This document shows, one piece after another, positions 53,927 through 59,964 of a DNA stretch of 64,000 nucleotides. A program made the translations under genes and the position numbers. The notes beneath the pieces are model-generated. The model worked only from the letters and a program-made list of their open reading frames with translations. It had not been told where the DNA came from and did no database searches. Numbering within the stretch: position 1 is the first letter of the stretch; the number at the start of each line of letters is the position of its first letter. The stretch spans positions 496,001 through 560,000 of the forward strand of contig NZ_CP060490.1 in the NCBI RefSeq assembly GCF_014334055.1, written 5' to 3'. Source of the DNA: Oscillibacter hominis (GTDB lineage Bacteria; Bacillota; Clostridia; Oscillospirales; Oscillospiraceae).

Positions 53927-54021
53927 AAGGCGTCAACCGCAGCTTTTCAATAGCTAAGTGGTAAAAGCGCCTGGCTCATAACCAGGAGACGCGGGTCCGA
54001 ATCCCGCTGAAATGGCGCCTT
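53927..54021 (+). ncRNA. tRNA-like/Y-like RNA 3 (anticodon position CAT)
   Basis: 95 nt closed by AAGGCGTC/GGCGCCTT (one G-U pair); after the stem AACCGCAG. Cloverleaf: acceptor TTTCA/TGAAA, D-arm GCTAAGTGGTAAAAGC, anticodon arm CCTGG-CTCATAA-CCAGG (CAT), T arm GCGGG-TCCGAAT-CCCGC. Same plan as RNA 1 and no CCA end, so a mimic of tRNA-Met rather than a tRNA. Confidence 0.8.
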
Positions 54022-54030
54022 GATTTCCCA

Positions 54031-54121
54031 AAGGCACAGACAGCAATCCAATTTGGTCATTCCATTCAGGAACGTGGTTCAACTCCACAACGCCGGGCAA
54101 CCGGTGTCGAAACTGTGCCTT
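54031..54121 (+). ncRNA. Y-like RNA 4 with T-arm-like hairpin
   Basis: 91 nt closed by a perfect 9-bp stem AAGGCACAG/CTGTGCCTT, followed by ACAGCAA. Inner parts: TTCC/GGAA hairpin, T-arm-like GTGG-TTCAACT-CCAC, and CGCCGG-GCAA-CCGGTG with a GNRA loop. No anticodon arm. It ends 32 bases before the DUF2828 start, so it lies in the leader of that mRNA or is cut from it. Confidence 0.7.
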
Positions 54122-54153
54122 GCAATCGTCAAGCAGGTAAGGAGGTCATCATC

Positions 54154-55617
54154 ATGCTTGCGTTTTTGAAGAAAGAAGCCCTCACCACCCGCACGGAAAA
54201 CGGCGCGGCCGCCTACGCCACCACCATGAGTGATTGCCTGGACCTGTTTTCCACCGTCGGCGCGCTCCGCGCTGCCTCCGAGGCGGAGATTGCGGACCGC
54301 TTCACCCGGGCCTGGGCGGAAAACCCCGACCTGGCAATGAAAATCGCCTTCTTCGCCCGGGACGTCCGGGGCGGCCTGGGCGAGCGCCGGGCCTTCCGGG
54401 TCATGTTAAAGACCCTCTCCGCCTTGGCCCCCGCGTCTGTGGTCAAGAACCTGGCGAACATCCCCGAGTATGGCCGTTACGACGACCTGATAGCCCTGTT
54501 GGACACCCCTTGCAGGGGGCAGATGCTTGTCTACATAAAGGGGCAGCTTGCCAGGGATATCGCCGCCCTGGGCACGGAGGAGGAATCTGTCTCCCTGCTT
54601 GCCAAGTGGCTCCCCTCGGTGAACGCCAGCAGCGCGGACACCGTCCGTGCCGCCAAGCAGGTGGCCCGCGCCCTGGGCATGAGCGACGCCCGGTACCGCA
54701 AGACCCTCTCCGCGCTCCGGGCCAGAATTGCCATCCTGGAGAATAGCCTCCGGGAGCGGGACTATACCTTTGACTATGCCAAGCAGCCTTCCAAGGCCAT
54801 GTTCAAGTACCGCAAAGCGTTCCTCCGCAACGACGGCGTACGCTATCAGGCATTTTTGGAGCAAGTTCGCTCGGGCGAGGCCAAGCTGCACACGGGGACC
54901 CTGTATCCCTATGAGCTGGTGGCCCCCATCCTGAACGGCACAGTATCCGAGGCCGAGCGTCTCACCCTGGACACCACCTGGAACTCCCTGCCCGACTACG
55001 CCTCGGACGGCGACGCTCTGGTGGTGGTGGACGGCTCCGGCTCCATGTACTGGAATGGGGCTCAGCCCATGCCCGCCACGGTGGCCCTTTCCCTGGGGCT
55101 CTACTTCGCCCAGCGGAACACTGGGGCCTTTCGGGGCCACTTCATCACCTTCTCCAGCAGACCCAGGCTGGTGGAGGTGAAGGGACGGGATCTCTACGAG
55201 CAGGTGAAGTACGCCGAGAGCTTCAACGAGTGCGCCAATACCAACGTCCAGGCGGTCTTTGACCTCATCCTGCGCACGGCGGTGAAAAACCGTTTAAAGC
55301 AGGTCGACCTGCCCGCCACGCTGTACTTTATCTCCGATATGGAGTTCGACTCCTGCGCGGAGCACGCGGATTTGACCAACTTCAATTGCGCCCATCGGGC
55401 CTTCGAGGCCAAGGGCTACAAGCTTCCCCGCGTGGTGTTCTGGAACGTGGCCAGCCGTGCGCTCCAGCAGCCCGTCACCATGAACGAGCAGGGCGTGGCG
55501 CTGGTCTCCGGCTGCACGCCCCGGCTCTTCGAGATGGTCCTGGGCGGCAAGCTGTCCCCCTACGCCTATATGTTGGATATTCTGAGCGCCCCCCGGTACC
55601 GGGACATCGCGGCATAG
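54154..55617 (+). CDS. DUF2828 protein, Ro60-like plan with vWA/MIDAS domain
   Basis: 487 residues from ATG 54154 (AAGGAGG 8 bases upstream). The alpha-helical N-terminal two thirds (1-280) hold the DUF2828 marks FFARDVRGGLGERRAFRVM, IPEYGRYDDLIAL, LLAKWLPSVNASS, LGMSDARYRKTLSALR and LYPYELVAPIL. The C-terminal vWA domain has an intact MIDAS motif VVVDGSGSMYWN (about 288-299) and the later YFISDMEFD. Helical ring plus vWA is the plan of Ro60/Rsr, the Y-RNA-binding RNA-quality protein, and this gene follows four Y-like RNAs and precedes rtcB. RNA binding is therefore inferred, not shown. Confidence 0.82.
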   Translation: MLAFLKKEALTTRTENGAAAYATTMSDCLDLFSTVGALRAASEAEIADRFTRAWAENPDLAMKIAFFARDVRGGLGERRAFRVMLKTLSALAPASVVKNLANIPEYGRYDDLIALLDTPCRGQMLVYIKGQLARDIAALGTEEESVSLLAKWLPSVNASSADTVRAAKQVARALGMSDARYRKTLSALRARIAILENSLRERDYTFDYAKQPSKAMFKYRKAFLRNDGVRYQAFLEQVRSGEAKLHTGTLYPYELVAPILNGTVSEAERLTLDTTWNSLPDYASDGDALVVVDGSGSMYWNGAQPMPATVALSLGLYFAQRNTGAFRGHFITFSSRPRLVEVKGRDLYEQVKYAESFNECANTNVQAVFDLILRTAVKNRLKQVDLPATLYFISDMEFDSCAEHADLTNFNCAHRAFEAKGYKLPRVVFWNVASRALQQPVTMNEQGVALVSGCTPRLFEMVLGGKLSPYAYMLDILSAPRYRDIAA

Positions 55618-55637
55618 GCTGAGATCTGTGAGAAAGA

Positions 55638-55671
55638 AGGGGGCGTATCCCTTTGGAGGATGCGCCCCCTG
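55638..55671 (+). repeat. Stable hairpin between DUF2828 and rtcB genes
   Basis: AGGGGGCGTATCC pairs with GGATGCGCCCCCT (13 pairs, one G-U) around a 7-nt loop. No T run follows, so it is more likely an mRNA processing or regulatory hairpin than a terminator. Confidence 0.65.
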
Positions 55672-55687
55672 TGTATAGGTGAACAAT

Positions 55688-56896
55688 ATGATTGAAATTA
55701 CCGGCGCCCACAACACCGCCAAGGTGTTTATCGACACCATCGACGAGACGACCCGGGCGCAGATTACCACCATGTGCGACCAGGACTTCCTGGAAAACTG
55801 CCGCATCCGGGTGATGCCGGACACCCACGCGGGCAAGGGCTGCACCATCGGCACCACCATGACCCTCCATGACAAGGTGGTGCCCAATATGGTGGGCGTG
55901 GACATCGGCTGCGGCATGGAGACGGCCATTTTGGACGAGAAGTCCCTGGACCTGGAGGCTCTGGACCGCTTCATCCGTGCAAATATCCCCGTGGGCATGG
56001 AGATTCGGGAGCACCCCCATTCCTACCAGACCCAGGCCGATTTGAGCGCGCTGCGCTGTTTTGGCCAGATCAACGAGCATCGGGCCCGCCATTCCATCGG
56101 CACCCTGGGCGGCGGCAACCACTTCATCGAGGTGGACCGGGACGATGAGGGAACCTTGTACCTGGTTATCCACTCCGGCAGCCGCCACTTGGGCACAGAG
56201 GTGGCCCGCTGGTACCAGGAGGAGGGCTACCGCAGCCTCTCCGGTAACAGCAGGCGCCAGCTCCAGGAGCTGCTGGACGCCCTCAAAGCCGAGGGTCGCT
56301 TCCAGGAGATCGAACCCGCCCTGCGGGCGGCCAAGCGCCGCCGCCCCGGCGGGGCCGTCGCTCAGGATCTGGCCTACGTGGAGGGGGCCCTCTTTGACGA
56401 CTACCTCCACGATATGGCCCTCACGCAGCGCTTCGCCCTCCTGAACCGCAGGGCCATAGTGAGCGAGATCGTCCGGGGCCTGGGCCTGACGGTGCGGGAG
56501 ACCATCAGCACCATCCACAACTACATCGATACCGGCACCATGATCCTCCGCAAGGGGGCCGTCTCCGCCCAAAAGGGGGAGCGCCTGCTCATCCCCATCA
56601 ACATGCGGGACGGCAGCCTGCTCTGCGTGGGCCGGGGCAACGAGGACTGGAACTGCTCCGCCCCCCACGGAGCGGGCCGGCTCATGAGCCGTCACGCGGC
56701 CGCGGCGGCCTTCACGGTGGAGGAGTTCCGGCGCTCCATGGAGGGCATCTACACCACCTCCGTGGGACGGGACACCCTGGACGAGTGCCCCATGGCCTAC
56801 AAGGACATGTCCGCCATCGTGGACAATATCGGCCCCACGGCCGAGATCATAAAGATCATTCGCCCCGTCTACAACTTCAAGGCGGGCGAGAGATGA
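55688..56896 (+). CDS. rtcB: RtcB RNA ligase (3'-phosphate type)
   Basis: 402 residues from ATG 55688 (AGGTGA 5 bases upstream). Joins RNA 2',3'-cyclic or 3'-phosphate ends to 5'-OH ends with GTP and Mn2+. Motifs present: MPDTHAGKGCTIGTTM, VGVDIGCGME (metal Asp/Cys), GTLGGGNHFIEV, HSGSRHLG, SAPHGAGRLMSR with the His that takes GMP, and DECPMAYKD. Short bacterial form like E. coli RtcB. Neighbours (Y-like RNAs, DUF2828, WYL regulators) make it the repair enzyme of the island. Confidence 0.95.
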   Translation: MIEITGAHNTAKVFIDTIDETTRAQITTMCDQDFLENCRIRVMPDTHAGKGCTIGTTMTLHDKVVPNMVGVDIGCGMETAILDEKSLDLEALDRFIRANIPVGMEIREHPHSYQTQADLSALRCFGQINEHRARHSIGTLGGGNHFIEVDRDDEGTLYLVIHSGSRHLGTEVARWYQEEGYRSLSGNSRRQLQELLDALKAEGRFQEIEPALRAAKRRRPGGAVAQDLAYVEGALFDDYLHDMALTQRFALLNRRAIVSEIVRGLGLTVRETISTIHNYIDTGTMILRKGAVSAQKGERLLIPINMRDGSLLCVGRGNEDWNCSAPHGAGRLMSRHAAAAAFTVEEFRRSMEGIYTTSVGRDTLDECPMAYKDMSAIVDNIGPTAEIIKIIRPVYNFKAGER

Positions 56897-56901
56897 ATTG
56901 A

Positions 56902-57081
56902 GTTGAGAAACTTGAGAGAAATCATTTTACAAAACTACAGGAGATCGAGGAGACTGAAGGCGTCACCATCCTCCACGCCTCCAACCCGACCCTGTTCGAA
57001 TGGAGTCAGTTGAATGCAGCTGCTTTTTCTCAACAAAAACTCCGGAATTTATTTGCCATCCATTTTCTCCTGAGCCGCTGA
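56902..57081 (+). pseudogene. Remnant of an RlaP-type RNA-repair nucleotidyltransferase
   Basis: An open stretch without start codon directly after rtcB reads ...LQEIEETEGVTILHA, which fits the beginning of RlaP (COG3541/PF10127) before the catalytic 'ESGSRAWG', then jumps to SNPTLFEW, which fits a part about 80 residues further on ('SNPxLLEWL'). The nucleotide-transfer site is gone, apparently by deletion between two similar sequences. RlaP is a known partner of RtcB in RNA-repair operons. The 3' part no longer resembles the family. Confidence 0.55.
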
Positions 57082-57238
57082 ATCCTTCTCACAAAAGGGT
57101 TTGGCGGCATTTTTATGCCTGTGTGTTTCCGGAATGTCCGGACAACGCTTATTCAAGCTTTAGAGAAAGAAACTAAAAAATAACTATTTTGAACCCGGTA
57201 TTCCAACTGCCTCACGACTCGCGTATTGTGCCCCTTGA

Positions 57239-57364
57239 TCACTGCGAAAAGTGAAATCGCGCCCCGGTTTTCGTTCCGCCACAGAAGCTTAATTTGACCG
57301 GCTCGCCCATCTGGTAGCGGGCTACCAACTCCTGCTTTTCCTCTGGCGCCAATCGTCTTTTCAT
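57239..57364 (-). CDS. 41-residue ORF like a transposase helix-turn-helix fragment
   Basis: MKRRLAPEEKQELVARYQMGEPV resembles the first helix pair of IS3-type OrfA or HTH_23 proteins, then KLSFCGGTKTGARFHFSQ is unrelated. Start ATG 57364 has AAAGGAG 7 bases upstream. Likely the broken 5' end of an insertion sequence or recombinase accessory gene; the intact ribosome site leaves open a small functional protein. Confidence 0.45.
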   Translation of the reverse strand: MKRRLAPEEKQELVARYQMGEPVKLSFCGGTKTGARFHFSQ

Positions 57365-57408
57365 CAAACCGCTCCTTTCCGCGTTGATGCCCTTATCATA
57401 GCACATTC

Positions 57409-57440
57409 AAATACCGGACGGCTTGGCCGGCCGGTATTTT
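57409..57440 (+). terminator. Terminator-like hairpin before the recombinase genes
   Basis: AAATACCGG with CCGGTATTT and an inner GGC/GCC, followed by TT. Its 3' arm overlaps the -35 of the next promoter. Confidence 0.55.
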
Positions 57441-57462
57441 TATGTTCTGCCGCTCATAGCTT
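57433..57462 (+). promoter_or_regulatory. Sigma-E-like promoter of the recombinase genes
   Basis: GGTATTTT (57433-57440), 14 bases, CATAGCTT (57455-57462). Compares well with the mother-cell sigma-E pattern (ATATTT, 14, CATACAAT), and shares CGCTCATAG and spacing with the sigK promoter at 50943-50972. The start would fall close to the ribosome site of the small ORF. Confidence 0.5.
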
Positions 57463-57481
57463 AGAAGCGAGGTGATGCAAT

Positions 57482-57676
57482 TTGGAGAGCGCACAGAAAG
57501 AACTGCTGAGCGTCCTGTTGGGGCACGTCTTTTCCCTTGGCCTTATATCGAAATCCACCTATTCTCACGCGGAAGATTTGGTGCATTCTGTGATAGACTT
57601 ACCGGAGTTGTTGCGGTATCCTGTGTGCTTGACAGAGGAGGCGAGCAGGCATGAATGTATTGAAAATACGCAGTGA
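57482..57676 (+). CDS. Small protein upstream of the recombinase, candidate directionality factor
   Basis: 64 residues from TTG 57482 with GAGGTGA 6 bases upstream: MESAQKELLSVLLGHVFSLG..., then AEDLVHSVIDLPELLRYPVCL and a charged end. It overlaps the recombinase start by 26 bases, so the two are coupled. No family assigned. In Clostridioides difficile a small protein encoded in the skin element (CD1234) gives the recombinase its excision direction; position and size here suggest the same job, without sequence proof. Confidence 0.6.
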   Translation: MESAQKELLSVLLGHVFSLGLISKSTYSHAEDLVHSVIDLPELLRYPVCLTEEASRHECIENTQ

Positions 57677-59318
57677 GATGAGAAACGGGAAGTCCATTTT
57701 TGATCTCCCGCTGCGCGTAACTTTTTACGCCAGAGTATCGACTGACAAAGACGAACAACTCAACAGCCTGGAAAACCAGGTGCAATATTATACGGAACTG
57801 ATTCAATCGAAACCCAACTGGACTTATGTTAAGGGGTACATTGACGAGGGCATCAGCGGGACAAGTACCAAAAAGCGGGATAGTTTCAATCGGATGATCG
57901 CGGACGCCAATGCGGGACGTTTTGACTTCATCATCACGAAAGAAATATCCCGCTTTTCCCGTTCTACCCTGGACAGTATCCAGTACACTCAACAGTTGCT
58001 GGAGCACGACGTGGGAGTGTTGTTCCAAAACGACAACATCAATACCTTGGACAGCGACAGCGAGTTCCGTTTGGTGGTCATGGCCGGCGTGGCCCAGGAC
58101 GAGGTGCGCAAGCTCTCTGAACGATTGAAGTTCGGTTTCCGCCAGGCCATCAAAAACGGCCATGTGCTGGGAAACGACAAGCTGTGGGGGTACGACAAAA
58201 AGGACTGCGTGCTGACGATCAATGAGGAGGAGGCCCGGGTGGTCCGCCGGATTTTCGACCTCTACGCCAACCAGCAGATGGGCATTCGCCGCATTTCCCA
58301 GACGTTGTATGACGAAGGCTTTACCAGCCGGAAGGGCAACGCCTTCAACGTGCTGACCATCCGGCATATCCTCTGCAACCCCAAGTACAAGGGCTGGTAC
58401 TGTGCCAACAAATCCCAGACGGTGGACTACCGCAGCAAGCGCAAGGTCTTCCTGGAGGAGAGCGAGTGGGTCATGTACCCGGACCCCTCTATCCCGGCCA
58501 TTGTATCGGAGGAACTGTGGGACCGGGCCAACGCACTCTATAAGCGCCGCAGTGAGCAGATGATGTCCCACCAGAGCGCCGCCGAGTTCCACAACCGCTA
58601 CCCGTACAGCGGCAAGATCATCTGCGAGGAGCACGGCACCAGCTTTCACCGTCAGGTGCTCAAGAGCGCCAAGGGGGAAAAGGAGGTCTGGCAGTGCCGG
58701 GTGTACCGCAATCGGGGCCGGGCGGCCTGCTCCGCGCCCCAGCTGCGCACCACGGAGCTGGATCAGATCATGGCTCAGATTTTCGATCAACTGGCCCAGG
58801 ATAAGCAGGCCATTGTGGACGCGGTGGTGAAGGTCATCCAATCGGTCCCCGATGAGCACGACTATGGGCGGGACGTATTGCGCATCGAGGAGGACTTGTC
58901 CGCAATCCACGCAAAAAAGGACCGCCTGCTGGAGATGAGCATGGCGGAGGCGATCACCATCGAGGAGTTCAAGCGCCGCAACGACAGCTTTAATGAGCAG
59001 ATCAAAGAGCTGGAGGAACGGCTGGAGTTCGTGAAAACGGAGGCGCAGAAGAGCAAGCGCTCCATAGAGCAGTTGGAGCAAATCCGCACCGCGCTCGAAC
59101 AGGAGCTTTCTTTCGAGAACGGCATCAATTCAACCCTGGTGACCACTATTCTGGACCACATCGTGGTCAAAAAGAGCAGCACCAAAGAGGAAGTGCATCT
59201 GGATATTCACCTGAAATTCGGCGACCCCTGCGGGGTCGTTTTTAACCGCAACGATTCCTCCTTTTGTTTCAGCCGTTTAAAAAATACTACACTCCAAATG
59301 CCGACCAGGAGGATTTGA
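57651..59318 (+). CDS. Large serine recombinase of the sigK element (SpoIVCA-like)
   Basis: 555 residues. Resolvase domain (about 20-165) with nucleophile Ser in FYARVSTDKDEQ and EISRFSRSTLD, recombinase domain (about 185-290, LWGYDKKD...RRIFDLYANQQMGIRRIS), zinc-ribbon part (CEEHG ... WQCRVYRNRG..C), coiled coil (about 405-500), C-terminal beta part. GAGGAGG precedes ATG 57651. The frame crosses the right attachment site: its last 12 residues are coded by the sigK 3' part in another frame, and excision would replace them with 36 different residues. Confidence 0.93.
   Translation: MNVLKIRSEMRNGKSIFDLPLRVTFYARVSTDKDEQLNSLENQVQYYTELIQSKPNWTYVKGYIDEGISGTSTKKRDSFNRMIADANAGRFDFIITKEISRFSRSTLDSIQYTQQLLEHDVGVLFQNDNINTLDSDSEFRLVVMAGVAQDEVRKLSERLKFGFRQAIKNGHVLGNDKLWGYDKKDCVLTINEEEARVVRRIFDLYANQQMGIRRISQTLYDEGFTSRKGNAFNVLTIRHILCNPKYKGWYCANKSQTVDYRSKRKVFLEESEWVMYPDPSIPAIVSEELWDRANALYKRRSEQMMSHQSAAEFHNRYPYSGKIICEEHGTSFHRQVLKSAKGEKEVWQCRVYRNRGRAACSAPQLRTTELDQIMAQIFDQLAQDKQAIVDAVVKVIQSVPDEHDYGRDVLRIEEDLSAIHAKKDRLLEMSMAEAITIEEFKRRNDSFNEQIKELEERLEFVKTEAQKSKRSIEQLEQIRTALEQELSFENGINSTLVTTILDHIVVKKSSTKEEVHLDIHLKFGDPCGVVFNRNDSSFCFSRLKNTTLQMPTRRI
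59256..59300 (+). other. attR: Right attachment site of the sigK element
   Basis: Crossover AA at 59279-59280: element side TTTCAGCCGTTT, chromosome side AAAATACTACAC. Only this pair of the six A keeps the SigK frame and gives HIIKKYY, the sequence expected for the family. Confidence 0.8.
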
Positions 59319-59773
59319 TTTCCATAGGGACCATCGGGCTGATCAAGGGGATCAGCAGCTTTGACCCCTCCAAAGGCGCGCGTTTGGCCACCTATGCAGC
59401 CCGCTGTGTGGAAAACGAGATTTTGATGTACTTCAGAAGCCAGAAGAAATTACAGGGCGAGGTCTCCCTCTCCGATTCCATAGAGACGGACAAAGACGGC
59501 AACTCCCTTATGCTGATGGACGTCGTGGGAGTGGACGACACCATGCTGGAGGATCTCCATGACCGGGACAACAGCATCCGCATCCGCCATCTGGTGCAGG
59601 AGTGCCTGACGGAACGGGAGGCGCAGATCATCCGCCTGCGTTACGGCCTGGGAGGCGGAATTCCCCAGACCCAGCGGGAGGTGGCCAAGGTGTTCGGCAT
59701 CAGCAGAAGCTATGTGTCGCGCATTGAAAAGCGGGCACTGAATAAATTGGAGGAGGCGTTGGGCACGGAATAA
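59281..59773 (+). CDS. sigK: Sporulation sigma factor SigK, C-terminal part (split gene)
   Basis: Codes in the SigK frame for KKYYTPNADQEDLISIGTIG..., ATYAARCVENEILMYFRSQKK (regions 2.2-2.4, with the core-binding and -10 recognition helices), and a region 4 with CLTEREAQIIRLRYGLGG and VAKVFGISRSYVSRIEKRALNKL. Equivalent to B. subtilis spoIIIC. No proper start codon at its left edge, so it depends on excision. Joined to 50996-51192 it gives a full-length sigma factor of 229 residues that directs late mother-cell genes (coat, cortex, lysis). Confidence 0.92.
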
Positions 59774-59879
59774 GGGCGGCCTGATAGTGAATGAAGAGTC
59801 AAAACCGCCTGCAAAAAGAGTTCCAGCTATTTTGACAGCATTTGATGGGGGAACGTGCCATTCTTTGACAGATGATCCG

Positions 59880-59909
59880 TTGACAAATCCCACAGCAATG
59901 TGCTAAAGT
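59880..59909 (+). promoter_or_regulatory. Candidate promoter of the symporter-mmuM operon
   Basis: TTGACA (59880-59885), 18 bases, TAAAGT (59904-59909). A hairpin AAGCCGTGC/GCACGGCTT (59922-59946) lies in the leader. Confidence 0.5.
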
Positions 59910-59964
59910 TTTACCAATCGTAAGCCGTGCGGTTTCGGCACGGCTTGCTGTGGGAGGGTAAAAA

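Larger units (their letters stand above)
53762..54121 (+). repeat. Array of four stem-closed RNAs
   Basis: All four units share an outer stem near AAGGCRCC/GGYGCCTT, a motif ACAGCAA right after the 5' strand (ACCGCAG in unit 3), and 3' strands followed by TTG in three or more. Gaps between units are 5-9 nt. The conserved part is the stem region and the insides differ, the reverse of a tandem duplication without selection. Confidence 0.8.
51193..59280 (+). mobile_element. Skin-type sigK-intervening element, 8,088 bp
   Basis: Separates the two parts of sigK. Its right-end gene is a large serine recombinase, the enzyme class that removes skin elements in Bacillus and Clostridioides. Removing 51193-59280 joins ATC-ATC-AA to A-AAA-TAC-TAC and restores an open SigK frame of 229 codons (197 + 493 bases). 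The predicted circle junction is an imperfect palindrome around the AA core, as expected of attP. Cargo: two WYL regulators, four tRNA-like/Y-like RNAs, DUF2828 protein, RtcB, an RlaP remnant, a small transposase-like ORF, a candidate directionality factor and the recombinase. No phage structural genes. Confidence 0.9.

Noticed and set aside
53762..54021. RNA units 1 and 3 as ordinary tRNA-Leu(TAA) and tRNA-Met(CAT) genes
   Set aside because: Acceptor stems are weak, no CCA or normal discriminator follows, and the cloverleaf is enclosed by an outer stem shared with units that are not tRNA-like.
53762..54121. CRISPR array
   Set aside because: Four units of 58-96 nt with variable inside and conserved stems; no identical repeats, no cas genes.
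51193..59280. Prophage or integrative conjugative element
   Set aside because: No capsid, replication, conjugation or lysis genes; only a recombinase and RNA-repair cargo, and the ends sit exactly in sigK.
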